In this document: positions 1 through 6,709 of the stretch, one piece after another
Numbering within the stretch: position 1 is the stretch's first letter
How the letters are laid out: every line of letters begins with the position of its first letter
Assembly: GCA_031278755.1 (NCBI GenBank)
Contig: JAITJV010000276.1
Location: 1-6,797 of the forward strand
Length of the DNA: 6,797 nt
From: Treponema sp.
GTDB taxonomy: Bacteria > Spirochaetota > Spirochaetia > Treponematales > Breznakiellaceae
Direction of reading: 5' to 3'
Position numbers and translations under genes: made by a program
Notes under the pieces: model-generated
Told to the model about the DNA's origin: nothing
Database searches by the model: none
The model's input: only the letters and a program-made list of their open reading frames with translations

Positions 1-480
1 ATACGCCGCGGAAAGCCCGGCGGGACCGGCCCCGATAACGGCGACTTTTTTCCCGTTGCGGGAACGGGGGGGGCGGGGGACCACAAGGCCCATGCCAAAC
101 GCTTTTTCTATTGCCGCAAGTTCGTTCTGCCGTATCGTTACCGGTTCGTCATTTGCCCCGAGTACGCAGGATGCTTCGCAGAGCGCGGGGCATACGCGGC
201 CGGTGAATTCGGGGAAGGGGTTGGTGTCTTCAAGAACCGCCCATGCCCCGGTCCAGTCGCCCCGGTAAATACGGTCCTGCCATTCGGGCATGACGTTGGA
301 AACGGGGCAGGCCCAGTGGCAGAAGGGAACGCCGCAGTCCATGCAGCGGGCCGCCTGCGCGCGCCTGTCTTCATCGGGAAGAAGGGTCTCCACTTCGCTG
401 TAATCGTTGATCCGTTCCTCGACGGGGCGGTAGCCTGAAGCCTTCCGCTTTATTTTAAGAAATCCCTTTGGATCGCCCAT
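1..480 (-). CDS. gltD: Glutamate synthase small (beta) subunit, 5' part; continues beyond the window
   Basis: This is the N-terminal 160 residues of the GOGAT small subunit, which oxidises NADPH on FAD and passes electrons through Fe-S clusters to the FMN of GltB in the cytoplasm. Translation from the ATG at 480-478 begins MGDPKGFLKI, a typical GltD opening, and stays open to the window edge. Residues 46-58 hold the first cluster (C46, C49, C54, C58, followed by Pro) and residues 97-105 the second (C97, C101, C105), matching the 4Fe-4S-binding N-terminal domain of the family. Residues 146-158 (VAVIGAGPAGLSA) are the GxGxxG motif of the first dinucleotide (FAD) fold. The family is usually about 470-500 residues, so roughly two thirds lies outside, including the NADPH site. 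The start overlaps the gltB stop by one base and has a strong Shine-Dalgarno, so expression should be coupled to gltB. A Pro/Arg-rich linker (residues 135-141) is encoded by a C-rich tract. Related DPD- or NfnB-like subunits share this fold, but adjacency to gltB settles the assignment. Confidence 0.96.
   Translation of the reverse strand, partial: MGDPKGFLKIKRKASGYRPVEERINDYSEVETLLPDEDRRAQAARCMDCGVPFCHWACPVSNVMPEWQDRIYRGDWTGAWAVLEDTNPFPEFTGRVCPALCEASCVLGANDEPVTIRQNELAAIEKAFGMGLVVPRPPRSRNGKKVAVIGAGPAGLSAAY
66..79 (-). repeat. C-rich homopolymer tract inside gltD (C5-G-C8)
   Basis: The coding strand of gltD carries eight consecutive C (plus-strand G at 66-73), preceded by G and five C (75-79). 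It encodes the Pro-Arg-Pro-Pro-Arg stretch in the linker between the Fe-S domain and the FAD fold. The reading frame is intact in this copy, because the GAGPAG motif follows in frame. Tracts of this length can slip during replication, and a one-base change here would destroy GltD. Whether it varies in the population cannot be seen from one sequence. Confidence 0.6.
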
Positions 481-495
481 TACGATCTCACCTCC
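478..495 (-). promoter_or_regulatory. gltB-gltD TAATG overlap and gltD ribosome-binding site
   Basis: On the minus strand the gltB stop TAA (482-480) shares its last A with the gltD ATG (480-478). A near-consensus Shine-Dalgarno, GGAGGTGA (495-488), lies 7 nt before the ATG, inside the last gltB codons. This arrangement fixes the gltD start and implies translational coupling, which would help keep the two subunits in balance. Confidence 0.9.
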
Positions 496-3400
496 AGTTC
501 CTCCCGTTCCCGTATCTCGTAAAGTTTTCTGTCCAGTTCGGCGAGTTTCATCTCCTGCAGGGCCCGTTTGTATTCAACAGGAAGAACCTTGACGAATTTC
601 CGCCTGTTTTCCTCCCATGAAAGAAGCATCCCCTTTGCGTAGGAGGAACTTGTCCAGTAAACGTGCTTCTCGATGCAGTCCCTGACGAATTTTTCATCTT
701 CTTCGTTTTCGAGGCCCGAAAGTTCGACCATTCCCCTGTTGAGGAAGTATTCAAAGTTTCCGTTTTTGTCGAACACATACGCTATGCCGCCCGACATGCC
801 GGCGGCGAAATTCCGGCCGACGTTTCCCAGAACCACAAGGCGGCCGCCCGTCATGTATTCGGCGCAATGATCTCCGGCGCCTTCAACTACGGCGACGGCG
901 CCGGAATTGCGGACGCAGAAACGCTCCCCGGCGATCCCGGCCGCGTAAAGTTCCCCGGACGTTGCGCCGTAGAGCACCGTGTTCCCGATGATGATGTTTT
1001 CTTCGGTTTTGAACGCCGATCCGTCGGGCGGCGCAACGGCGATGCGGCCGCCCGAAAGCCCCTTGCCCAGGTAATCGTTGGCGTCCCCCGCGAGGCGGAA
1101 GGTGATCCCCCGCGCAAGAAAGGCCCCGAAGCTCTGTCCCGCGGAACCGGTAAAATCAACCGTGATGAAATTCTCGGGCAGCCCGTAGCCGCCGAAGCGC
1201 CTTGAAACTTCCCAGGAAAGCATGGCGCCCACGGCGCGGTCGGTGTTTTTAACCGTAAAACTGACGGCCGTCGGCGTTTTTTTGTCCAGCGACGGAAGGC
1301 ATTTTTCGATGAGCCGTTTGTCCAGAACATGCCCCGTCCTGTGTATCTGATCCTGAACGCAGCGGGTTTCCTGCCCGCCGGGAATAGAGGCGGGGCCTTC
1401 GGCCCTGAAAAGCAGGCGTGAAAGATCCACCCCCGCCGCCTTTTTCAGGGCGAGTGAATCCCCGGACTGAATCTTCCGCTGAACCAGGAGATCCGGCCTC
1501 CCGACAAGATCGTCAAAATGCCTGAAGCCCAGCGCGGCCATGATTTCCCGCACTTCTTCCGCAAGGAAGCGGAAAAAGTTGATGAGGTGTCCGCTTTTAC
1601 CCTCAAAACGCTTCCGCAGCTCAGGGTCCTGCGTCGCCACTCCCATGGGGCACGTGTTTTCGTGGCACTTCCTCATCATGACGCAGCCAAGGACGATAAG
1701 GGCCGAAGTCCCAAAACCGAATTCCTCCGCGCCCAGCATGCCGGCAATGACAATATCGCGGCCTGTTTTAAGCTGGCCGTCGGTCTGGAGCCGCACCCGT
1801 CCGCGCAGCCCGTTCTGTACCAGCACCTGATGGGTTTCCGAAAGGCCCAGCTCCCAGGGAAGGCCCGCGTGCCGTATGCTGGACTGGGGGCTTGCCCCCG
1901 TTCCGCCGTCGTAGCCCGAGATGAGGATGTTGTCCGCATGGGCCTTGGCGACGCCCGCGGCGATGGTTCCCACGCCGGTTTCGGACACCAGTTTGACGCT
2001 GATACGCGCAAGCGGATTGGCGTTTTTAAGATCGAAGATAAGCTCCGCAAGATCTTCGATTGAGTATATGTCGTGATGGGGCGGGGGGCTTATGAGGGTG
2101 ACTCCCGCCGTTGAAAAGCGCGTCCTGGCGATGTTGACGTCGACTTTGTGTCCGGGAAGCTGGCCCCCTTCGCCGGGTTTGGCCCCCTGGGCGATCTTGA
2201 TTTGCAGTTCAACGGCGTTTGTAAGGTACTCGCTTGTAACGCCGAAACGCGCCGACGCAACCTGCTTTATAGCCGACCGCGCCCATGTTCCGTCGGGGCG
2301 CACCGTGTAGCGTTCGGGGTTCTCGCCGCCTTCGCCGGAGTTGGAACGGCCCTTTATTGAATTAAGCGCGACGGCAATAGTCTCGTGGGCTTCCTTTGAG
2401 ATGGAACCGAAAGACATGGCCCCGGTTGTAAACCGCTTCATTATTGATTCGGCGCTTTCCACTTCATCAAGGGGCAAAGGGGCGGACGGCGTGTTTGAGA
2501 GTCCTGCGCCCGCCGGCGAGGGGAACCTGAAATCAACAAGGCCCCGTATCACATGGGGGCTCCGGTTAAGGTTGTCGGCAAGGGCGGTAAACTTCTTGAA
2601 CTTCGCGTAATCTCCGGTACGCGCCGCCCACTGAAGCATGTGTATCATGTCGGGATTCCAGGCGTGGCGTTCCCCGTTTTTCCGCCACCGGTACTGGCCG
2701 TCGCCTGAAAGGAGGCAATCGCCCGGACCGGGTTTTTCACCCGCCGCGGCATACGCTTCCCGGGCGGAAAAGTAATGGGCAAGGGCTTCTTCTTCAAGTT
2801 CGGCAAAACCCGCCCCGGATATGCGGCTTACCGTACCGCGGAAACATTTCTCGACGACCGCGGCGGAAAGCCCGATGGCTTCAAAAACCTGGGCGCCCCG
2901 GTACGAACGGAGGGTGCTGGTCCCCATTTTCGACATCACCTTGAGCATGGCCTTCGCAATACCTTTAAGGTAGTTCTTTTCGGCATGGACAAAATCGCCC
3001 GTTCTGCAGCCGTCAAAACTCCGGCATATTTCGGCAAGCGCGGCGAGGGCCCCGTAGGGCGACACAAGATCGGCTCCGTAACCGAAAAGAAGGGCGAAGT
3101 GCATGATCTCCCGGGGTTCCGCCGATTCAACAATTATTGAAGCTTTCATTCGAAGGCCCTGTTCAATAAGGCCGTGATGCACCGCGCCCGTTGCAAGCAG
3201 GGCCGGAACCGCGCAGCGGCCCTTTTCGGGGGACAGAGCTTCGCGATCCGAAAGAACAACAAGGGACGCCCCGCCTTTTACCGCTTCACAAGACTTTGAA
3301 ACGAGGAGATCCAGCGCGGCTTCGAGGCCGGAAACCTTTCCGTCCGGTTTTTTGGAAACGTCGAAACTTGCGTCAAGGGTAACCGCCCTGAAAACATCGC

Positions 3401-5180
3401 TCCTGATTGTCAAAAGGCGTTTGAAATCCGCCGGCGTCATGATGGGGTTAAGCACCTTGATCCTGCGGCAATGGGTTTCGTTTTCTTCAAGGAGATTCCC
3501 CTGCGGCCCCGCGAAACTGGTCAGCGTCATGACCAGGTCTTCCCGAATGGAGTCAATAGGAGGGTTTGTTACCTGGGCAAAAACCTGCTTGAAGTAGGCG
3601 TACACACGCTGGGGCATTCCGGAAAAGACGGCAAGGGGAGTGTCCGTGCCCATTGAAGAGGTGGGTTCCTGCCCGCTGACCGTCATGGGGATAAGGAGGT
3701 TTTCCCTGTCTTCCCTGGAATAGCCCATGGACTTTTCCATGAAAAGAACTTCTCTGCCGCCGCTGAAAAGGGGATCGCCCGTTTCGCCGTAATCCGGCCC
3801 GTCCCCGTCCAGAACGTCAAGGTTCCGTTTAAGCCATTCGCCGTAGGGCCTGCGGCTGTATACGGCGCGCTTTACTTCTTCATCGGGGATGATACGGCCT
3901 TCAGCCATATCCACAAGGAGGAGTTTCCCCGGAAGGAGCCGGCCCTTGTACTCCACATCCCCCGACGCAAAATCCTGCACGCCTGTTTCGGAAGCCATGA
4001 CGATCATGCCGTTCCTTGTTACCGTGTACCGCGAAGGGCGGAGGCCGTTTCTGTCCAGCGTACCGCCTACATAACGGCCGTCGCAGAAGACCATGGAGGC
4101 CGGCCCGTCCCAGGGTTCCATCATGCAGGCGTGGTATTGATAAAATGATTTAAGATTATCGGAAATGGGGTTCTTGTCGTTCCAGGATTCGGGGATCAGC
4201 ATCATAAGCGCATGGGGAAGGCTGCGGCCGGACATGACCAAAAGTTCCAGGGCGTTGTCAAAACTTGCCGAATCGCTTTTGCCGTCCTCGATAATGGGGA
4301 GTATGTCTTTCAGATGCCCGCCGAAGCGGGGATGGGAAAAAAGCGCTTCCCGGGCCGTCATCCAGAAACGGTTGCCTTTAATCGTATTGATCTCGCCGTT
4401 GTGGGACACCATGCGGAAAGGCTGGGCAAGCGGCCAGTTGGGAAAGGTATTGGTTGAAAAACGGGAATGAACCAGCGCAACCCCGGTCGTCATGGTTTCG
4501 TCCCGGAGTTCGGGAAAGTACTCTTTTAGCTGCGTGGACATCATCATGCCCTTGTACACGATAATGCGCGAAGAAAGCGAAGGCATGTAGGCTTCGATCC
4601 CCTGCCCGTTGAGCAGCTTTTCCAGTCTTTTTCTGAAAATATAAAGCCGGAATTCAATGTCCGGCACGCGGTCCGCGTCCGGCGGGTCCCCGCGGTTTCC
4701 GGTCCTGTCTTCCAATACCAGCTGCCTGATCGCGGGCTCGGCGGCCCTGGCTATAAGGCCTATGGCGTCCCTGTTAACCGGAACGTCCCTCATGGCGCAG
4801 ATGGTAAAGTCCGTAAGGGAAGCCGTTTCTTCGACGGCCTTGAGGATGATTTGCGTATGCTCGCCGGCGTTTTCATCATTCGAACCGGGGAAAAAAATCA
4901 GCCCGGTTCCGTAGGCGCCGTTTTCCGGCAGGCCGGGAATAAGTTTTTTATAAAAATCATGGGGAATGTGAAGCAGGACGCCTGAACCGTCGCCTGTTTT
5001 ATTGTCCGCGCTTTCGGCGCCCCTGTGCTCCATCCGTTCAAGGACTTCAAGCCCCCGCTTCAGAATACCGTGGGATCTGCGGCCCTTTATGTCCGCCACA
5101 AAACCTATGCCGCAGGAATCATGTTCATCCTCCGGCCTGTACATACCGGTACGCTGGTCCCCCTCCTTGTGATCGCCCAT
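480..5180 (-). CDS. gltB: Glutamate synthase large (alpha) subunit
   Basis: This is the cytoplasmic GOGAT large subunit: it hydrolyses glutamine, channels ammonia to 2-oxoglutarate, and reduces the imine on FMN to give glutamate. I choose the ATG at 5180-5178 (1566 residues), which has GGAG 5 nt upstream. A TTG at 5213-5211 would add 11 residues but falls within a 12-bp inverted repeat and has no clear ribosome site. Residues 1-22 would be a propeptide removed to expose nucleophile Cys23 (DSCGIGFVA). The class II amidotransferase domain spans about 23-420, with RFSTNTFPNW (240-249), HNGEINT (260-266) and NGLRPSRY (378-385). A central linker domain follows to about 860. The FMN barrel (about 905-1260) shows GAMSFGSISKEAHE (920-933), the KPGEGGQLPG loop (1001-1010) and SGYDGGTGASP (1088-1098). 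3Fe-4S ligands are C1166, C1172 and C1177. The C-terminal GXGXG helix domain follows (1345-1480). Length is normal for bacterial GltB. The adjacent gltD points to NADPH rather than ferredoxin as donor. No key residue is missing and no frameshift is visible. Confidence 0.98.
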   Translation of the reverse strand: MGDHKEGDQRTGMYRPEDEHDSCGIGFVADIKGRRSHGILKRGLEVLERMEHRGAESADNKTGDGSGVLLHIPHDFYKKLIPGLPENGAYGTGLIFFPGSNDENAGEHTQIILKAVEETASLTDFTICAMRDVPVNRDAIGLIARAAEPAIRQLVLEDRTGNRGDPPDADRVPDIEFRLYIFRKRLEKLLNGQGIEAYMPSLSSRIIVYKGMMMSTQLKEYFPELRDETMTTGVALVHSRFSTNTFPNWPLAQPFRMVSHNGEINTIKGNRFWMTAREALFSHPRFGGHLKDILPIIEDGKSDSASFDNALELLVMSGRSLPHALMMLIPESWNDKNPISDNLKSFYQYHACMMEPWDGPASMVFCDGRYVGGTLDRNGLRPSRYTVTRNGMIVMASETGVQDFASGDVEYKGRLLPGKLLLVDMAEGRIIPDEEVKRAVYSRRPYGEWLKRNLDVLDGDGPDYGETGDPLFSGGREVLFMEKSMGYSREDRENLLIPMTVSGQEPTSSMGTDTPLAVFSGMPQRVYAYFKQVFAQVTNPPIDSIREDLVMTLTSFAGPQGNLLEENETHCRRIKVLNPIMTPADFKRLLTIRSDVFRAVTLDASFDVSKKPDGKVSGLEAALDLLVSKSCEAVKGGASLVVLSDREALSPEKGRCAVPALLATGAVHHGLIEQGLRMKASIIVESAEPREIMHFALLFGYGADLVSPYGALAALAEICRSFDGCRTGDFVHAEKNYLKGIAKAMLKVMSKMGTSTLRSYRGAQVFEAIGLSAAVVEKCFRGTVSRISGAGFAELEEEALAHYFSAREAYAAAGEKPGPGDCLLSGDGQYRWRKNGERHAWNPDMIHMLQWAARTGDYAKFKKFTALADNLNRSPHVIRGLVDFRFPSPAGAGLSNTPSAPLPLDEVESAESIMKRFTTGAMSFGSISKEAHETIAVALNSIKGRSNSGEGGENPERYTVRPDGTWARSAIKQVASARFGVTSEYLTNAVELQIKIAQGAKPGEGGQLPGHKVDVNIARTRFSTAGVTLISPPPHHDIYSIEDLAELIFDLKNANPLARISVKLVSETGVGTIAAGVAKAHADNILISGYDGGTGASPQSSIRHAGLPWELGLSETHQVLVQNGLRGRVRLQTDGQLKTGRDIVIAGMLGAEEFGFGTSALIVLGCVMMRKCHENTCPMGVATQDPELRKRFEGKSGHLINFFRFLAEEVREIMAALGFRHFDDLVGRPDLLVQRKIQSGDSLALKKAAGVDLSRLLFRAEGPASIPGGQETRCVQDQIHRTGHVLDKRLIEKCLPSLDKKTPTAVSFTVKNTDRAVGAMLSWEVSRRFGGYGLPENFITVDFTGSAGQSFGAFLARGITFRLAGDANDYLGKGLSGGRIAVAPPDGSAFKTEENIIIGNTVLYGATSGELYAAGIAGERFCVRNSGAVAVVEGAGDHCAEYMTGGRLVVLGNVGRNFAAGMSGGIAYVFDKNGNFEYFLNRGMVELSGLENEEDEKFVRDCIEKHVYWTSSSYAKGMLLSWEENRRKFVKVLPVEYKRALQEMKLAELDRKLYEIREREELEVRS

Positions 5181-5185
5181 GATGA

Positions 5186-5189
5186 CTCC
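5186..5189 (-). promoter_or_regulatory. gltB ribosome-binding site
   Basis: GGAG (within CTGGAGTC) sits 5 nt before the ATG at 5180 on the minus strand. It supports this start over the in-frame TTG at 5213. A stronger AAGGAGG lies inside the gene ahead of a downstream in-frame ATG (5144-5142), but it is about 17 nt from that codon, too far to be its ribosome site. Starting there would also leave only ten residues before the nucleophile Cys. Confidence 0.65.
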
Positions 5190-5203
5190 AGTAATAAGAT
5201 GAG

Positions 5204-5236
5204 CCTGTTTCAAAATCCGGTTGGTTTTGAAACAGG
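5204..5236 (-). promoter_or_regulatory. Perfect 12-bp inverted repeat in the gltB leader (candidate operator or leader hairpin)
   Basis: The arms CCTGTTTCAAAA (5204-5215) and TTTTGAAACAGG (5225-5236) are exact reverse complements separated by 9 nt. The dyad ends 23 nt before the gltB ATG and just upstream of its ribosome-binding site. As DNA it could be an operator for a dimeric regulator. As RNA it would form a 12-bp stem close to the ribosome site. No T run follows on the minus strand, so it is not a plain intrinsic terminator. The regulator is unknown. The repeat is seen directly; its regulatory role is inferred from position. Confidence 0.55.
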
Positions 5237-5243
5237 TTCCTGG

Positions 5244-5266
5244 AAAAACCGGTCAAAAACCCGGTT
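5244..5266 (-). terminator. Possible weak intrinsic terminator or attenuator upstream of gltB
   Basis: Read on the minus strand, AACCGG (5266-5261) pairs with CCGGTT (5252-5247) across an 8-nt loop, and the T run continues through 5244, giving five T in a row counting the stem end. The stem is only 6 bp, so termination would be weak. It could end peptidase transcripts about 240 nt past that gene, or act as an attenuator if the gltB promoter lies further upstream. Confidence 0.35.
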
Positions 5267-5398
5267 AAATCCAGGGAAGCCGTTCCAAAGACTGAAGTTC
5301 CGGAACAGCCCCGGATGAATAATATTACTGAAAAGAGAGGGGCTTATGCAATCAACAAACCCGGCGCAAGCCTCCCCCGGGGGCCGCCGAAGCAAACG

Positions 5399-5435
5399 GC
5401 GCTTCCGCGCCACATACAGGTACGGAGGCGCTTTT
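5399..5435. repeat. Imperfect inverted repeat in the spacer
   Basis: GCGCTTCCG (5399-5407) and CGGAGGCGC (5423-5431) form a 9-bp stem with one T-G wobble when read on the plus strand, followed there by TTTT (5432-5435). On the minus strand the wobble becomes an A-C mismatch. A terminator reading would suit plus-strand transcription, yet no plus-strand gene is visible. I therefore record only the repeat. Confidence 0.45.
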
Positions 5436-5485
5436 ATGCGGAAAAACGGGAATTTATTGTTAGCGACGGGTTTAATACCCCGGAT

Positions 5486-5500
5486 CTCCGCTCTGCGGAG
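5486..5500 (-). terminator. Short hairpin just after the peptidase stop codon
   Basis: CTCCGC and GCGGAG form a perfect 6-bp GC-rich stem with a 3-nt loop, starting 2 nt after the TGA at 5505-5503. There is no T run downstream, so intrinsic termination is doubtful. It may instead stabilise the 3' end of the message or be chance structure. Confidence 0.3.
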
Positions 5501-5502
5501 GC

Positions 5503-6648
5503 TCATTTGTCCGGAAACAGGTTCCATGTGAAACTGAGTCCGGTGGAAAAACGCAGTCCGGCGCAAATATCGGCGTTCATGTTCCTGCCCGGCGAATCGC
5601 TGAAATAGGACTGCCAGGCAAATTCACCGTAAAGGGCCAGTACGCCGTTTTTTACTTTCCAGGAAAAAGGCGCGGCCGCAATGCCCGCCGTGCCCATCCA
5701 CGAGGTTCCGCCTTTATAACGCCGTTCCCCGTCCGCTGTTTTCAGTACGGCGTCGCCGAAGCTCAGGGAAGGCCCCAAAAAAATCCTGATCCGTTCGTCA
5801 AAGCCCGCGGACAGGGTTATAGGCAGGCGGAAAACACCCAGGGCGTTGTCCCATTCGGGCCTGAGTTCCAGGGCGAGCAGTACGGGCTTCTTCCAGGTAT
5901 GGGTCTCCGCGGCCACCCGGATAAATCCGGCGCCTCCCCGAATGGGGAAGTGGTCTTTCAGAAAGCCGTTCCAGGAAGGGGCAAAACCCAGCCCCATACG
6001 GTATATCCCCAGCTCCGGTTCGTCTTTTTCGCCGTCATTGTCCGGGATCTTGGCCCCCGGCCTTGCCGTGCCCGGAATCACCACGCCGGCCGCGGGGGCG
6101 GAACCGGCCGGAACAGCCGCGGGATCAGGCCCGGCCGCGGGAACGGCGGCCGTAACGCCGGCTTCCGGGGGCAAAGCTCTTCCCGCTCCCGCGTAGGTTC
6201 TCCGCCAGTACGCCTCGTTCAATTCAGAGTAGATCACCCCGGTTTTGGGACCCGCCGAAGCGGCATGTATAAAGCGGTTGTTTCCGGTGTAGATGCCCAC
6301 ATGCGAAATAGTCCCCGCGGCGCCTGTCTTGAAAAAAAGAAGATCGCCCGCCTGTAATTCTCCGTCGCTTATCTTTTCGGCCCAGTTGTAAAGCCCCCCG
6401 GTAGTACGGGGCACGGAAACGGAAAGCGCGTCCTTGAAACTCCGGTAAACAAAGCCCGAGCAGTCAAAACCCTGGCCGTCTATGCCCCCGTAACGGTAAC
6501 GGGTTCCGTGGTATTTTTCGGCCGCGGCGAGCACCTTAAGCCGGGCGGCCGCGGCTTCTTCCGGGGTGTTCCTGTCCAGCGGAGCGGCAAAAAGGCCGCC
6601 CTGAAGAAAGAGGCCCGAAATAATAATGAATAAAACCGTTTTACGCAT
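5503..6648 (-). CDS. Secreted NlpC/P60 family peptidase with C-terminal barrel-like domain
   Basis: This is a predicted exported cysteine peptidase of 381 residues. Residues 1-22 form a signal peptide (MRKT, hydrophobic core VLFIIISGLFLQGGLF, then AA before PLDRN). It has no lipobox Cys. The NlpC/P60 domain spans about 36-155: YRYGGIDGQGFDCSGFVY (51-68) holds nucleophile Cys63, SHVGIY (115-120) the catalytic His116, and RFIHAAS (125-131) the usual third polar residue His128. Family members cut peptide bonds in peptidoglycan stems, often near D-Glu and meso-diaminopimelate. The exact bond here is unknown. Residues 156-205 are an Ala/Pro/Gly-rich linker. Residues 213-381 show about eight or nine alternating hydrophobic/polar strands rich in Gly and aromatics, reminiscent of a small outer-membrane beta-barrel, but the protein ends FPDK rather than in a terminal aromatic. 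The ATG at 6648 is chosen because it gives an intact signal peptide, although no clear Shine-Dalgarno precedes it. The gene lies upstream of gltB on the same strand with 322 nt between, so a shared operon is doubtful. Confidence 0.9.
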   Translation of the reverse strand: MRKTVLFIIISGLFLQGGLFAAPLDRNTPEEAAAARLKVLAAAEKYHGTRYRYGGIDGQGFDCSGFVYRSFKDALSVSVPRTTGGLYNWAEKISDGELQAGDLLFFKTGAAGTISHVGIYTGNNRFIHAASAGPKTGVIYSELNEAYWRRTYAGAGRALPPEAGVTAAVPAAGPDPAAVPAGSAPAAGVVIPGTARPGAKIPDNDGEKDEPELGIYRMGLGFAPSWNGFLKDHFPIRGGAGFIRVAAETHTWKKPVLLALELRPEWDNALGVFRLPITLSAGFDERIRIFLGPSLSFGDAVLKTADGERRYKGGTSWMGTAGIAAAPFSWKVKNGVLALYGEFAWQSYFSDSPGRNMNADICAGLRFSTGLSFTWNLFPDK

Positions 6649-6677
6649 GATTTTTAATAGTATCGGCGAATTTATTC

Positions 6678-6700
6678 CCGGACATTCACAGAAAGTCCGG
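6678..6700 (-). promoter_or_regulatory. Hairpin in the leader of the peptidase gene
   Basis: CCGGAC and GTCCGG form a 6-bp perfect stem, extended by three more pairs after one T-T mismatch, with a 3-nt loop. It lies 29 nt before the peptidase ATG and 55 nt after the presumed stop of the preceding gene. No T run follows on either strand, so it is a poor intrinsic terminator. It may be a leader structure or an operator dyad. Confidence 0.35.
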
Positions 6701-6709
6701 TTAAATGAC

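Larger units (their letters stand above)
5181..5502 (-). other. Hairpin-rich intergenic spacer and gltB leader
   Basis: These 322 nt between the peptidase stop and the gltB start contain no convincing gene. They do contain many inverted repeats: CTCCGC/GCGGAG (5486-5500), GGGT/ACCC (5468-5480), a 9-bp imperfect stem (5399-5431) and an alternative 5-bp stem that shares bases with it (5385-5401). The 10-bp palindromes CCCCCGGGGG (5374-5383) and GTTCCGGAAC (5297-5306) come next. A stem with a T run (5244-5266) and a perfect 12-bp dyad (5204-5236) lie nearest gltB. The only AT-rich patch resembling a -10 box is around 5319-5327 (TAATAT/TATTAT on the minus strand), with no good -35 at standard spacing. 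A gltBD promoter probably lies in this spacer, but I cannot place it. Confidence 0.6.

Noticed and set aside
663..1205. Plus-strand open frame of 180 codons opposite gltB
   Set aside because: It is an antisense shadow of a well-conserved GltB region. Its product has no family features, and long antisense frames are expected in GC-rich genes.
1518..2063. Plus-strand open frame of 181 codons opposite the GltB FMN domain
   Set aside because: The opposite strand encodes textbook GltB motifs including the 3Fe-4S cluster, so this is a composition-driven shadow.
5322..5351. Sigma-70 promoter for gltB (TTGCAT, 18 nt, TAATAT on the minus strand)
   Set aside because: The -35 matches consensus at only three positions and the -10 at four. 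The site may be real but the sequence does not support calling it.
5399..5435. Plus-strand intrinsic terminator
   Set aside because: The stem and TTTT fit, but no plus-strand gene precedes it, so there is nothing for it to terminate.
5210..5566. Minus-strand reading frame of 118 codons across the spacer
   Set aside because: It overlaps the peptidase 3' end out of frame, reads through several hairpins, ends within the gltB dyad, and its Arg/Pro/Phe-rich product shows no recognisable domain.
5899..6357. Plus-strand open frame of 152 codons opposite the peptidase gene
   Set aside because: The minus strand has a signal peptide and intact NlpC/P60 catalytic motifs. The antisense product is Arg/Gly-rich with no domain.
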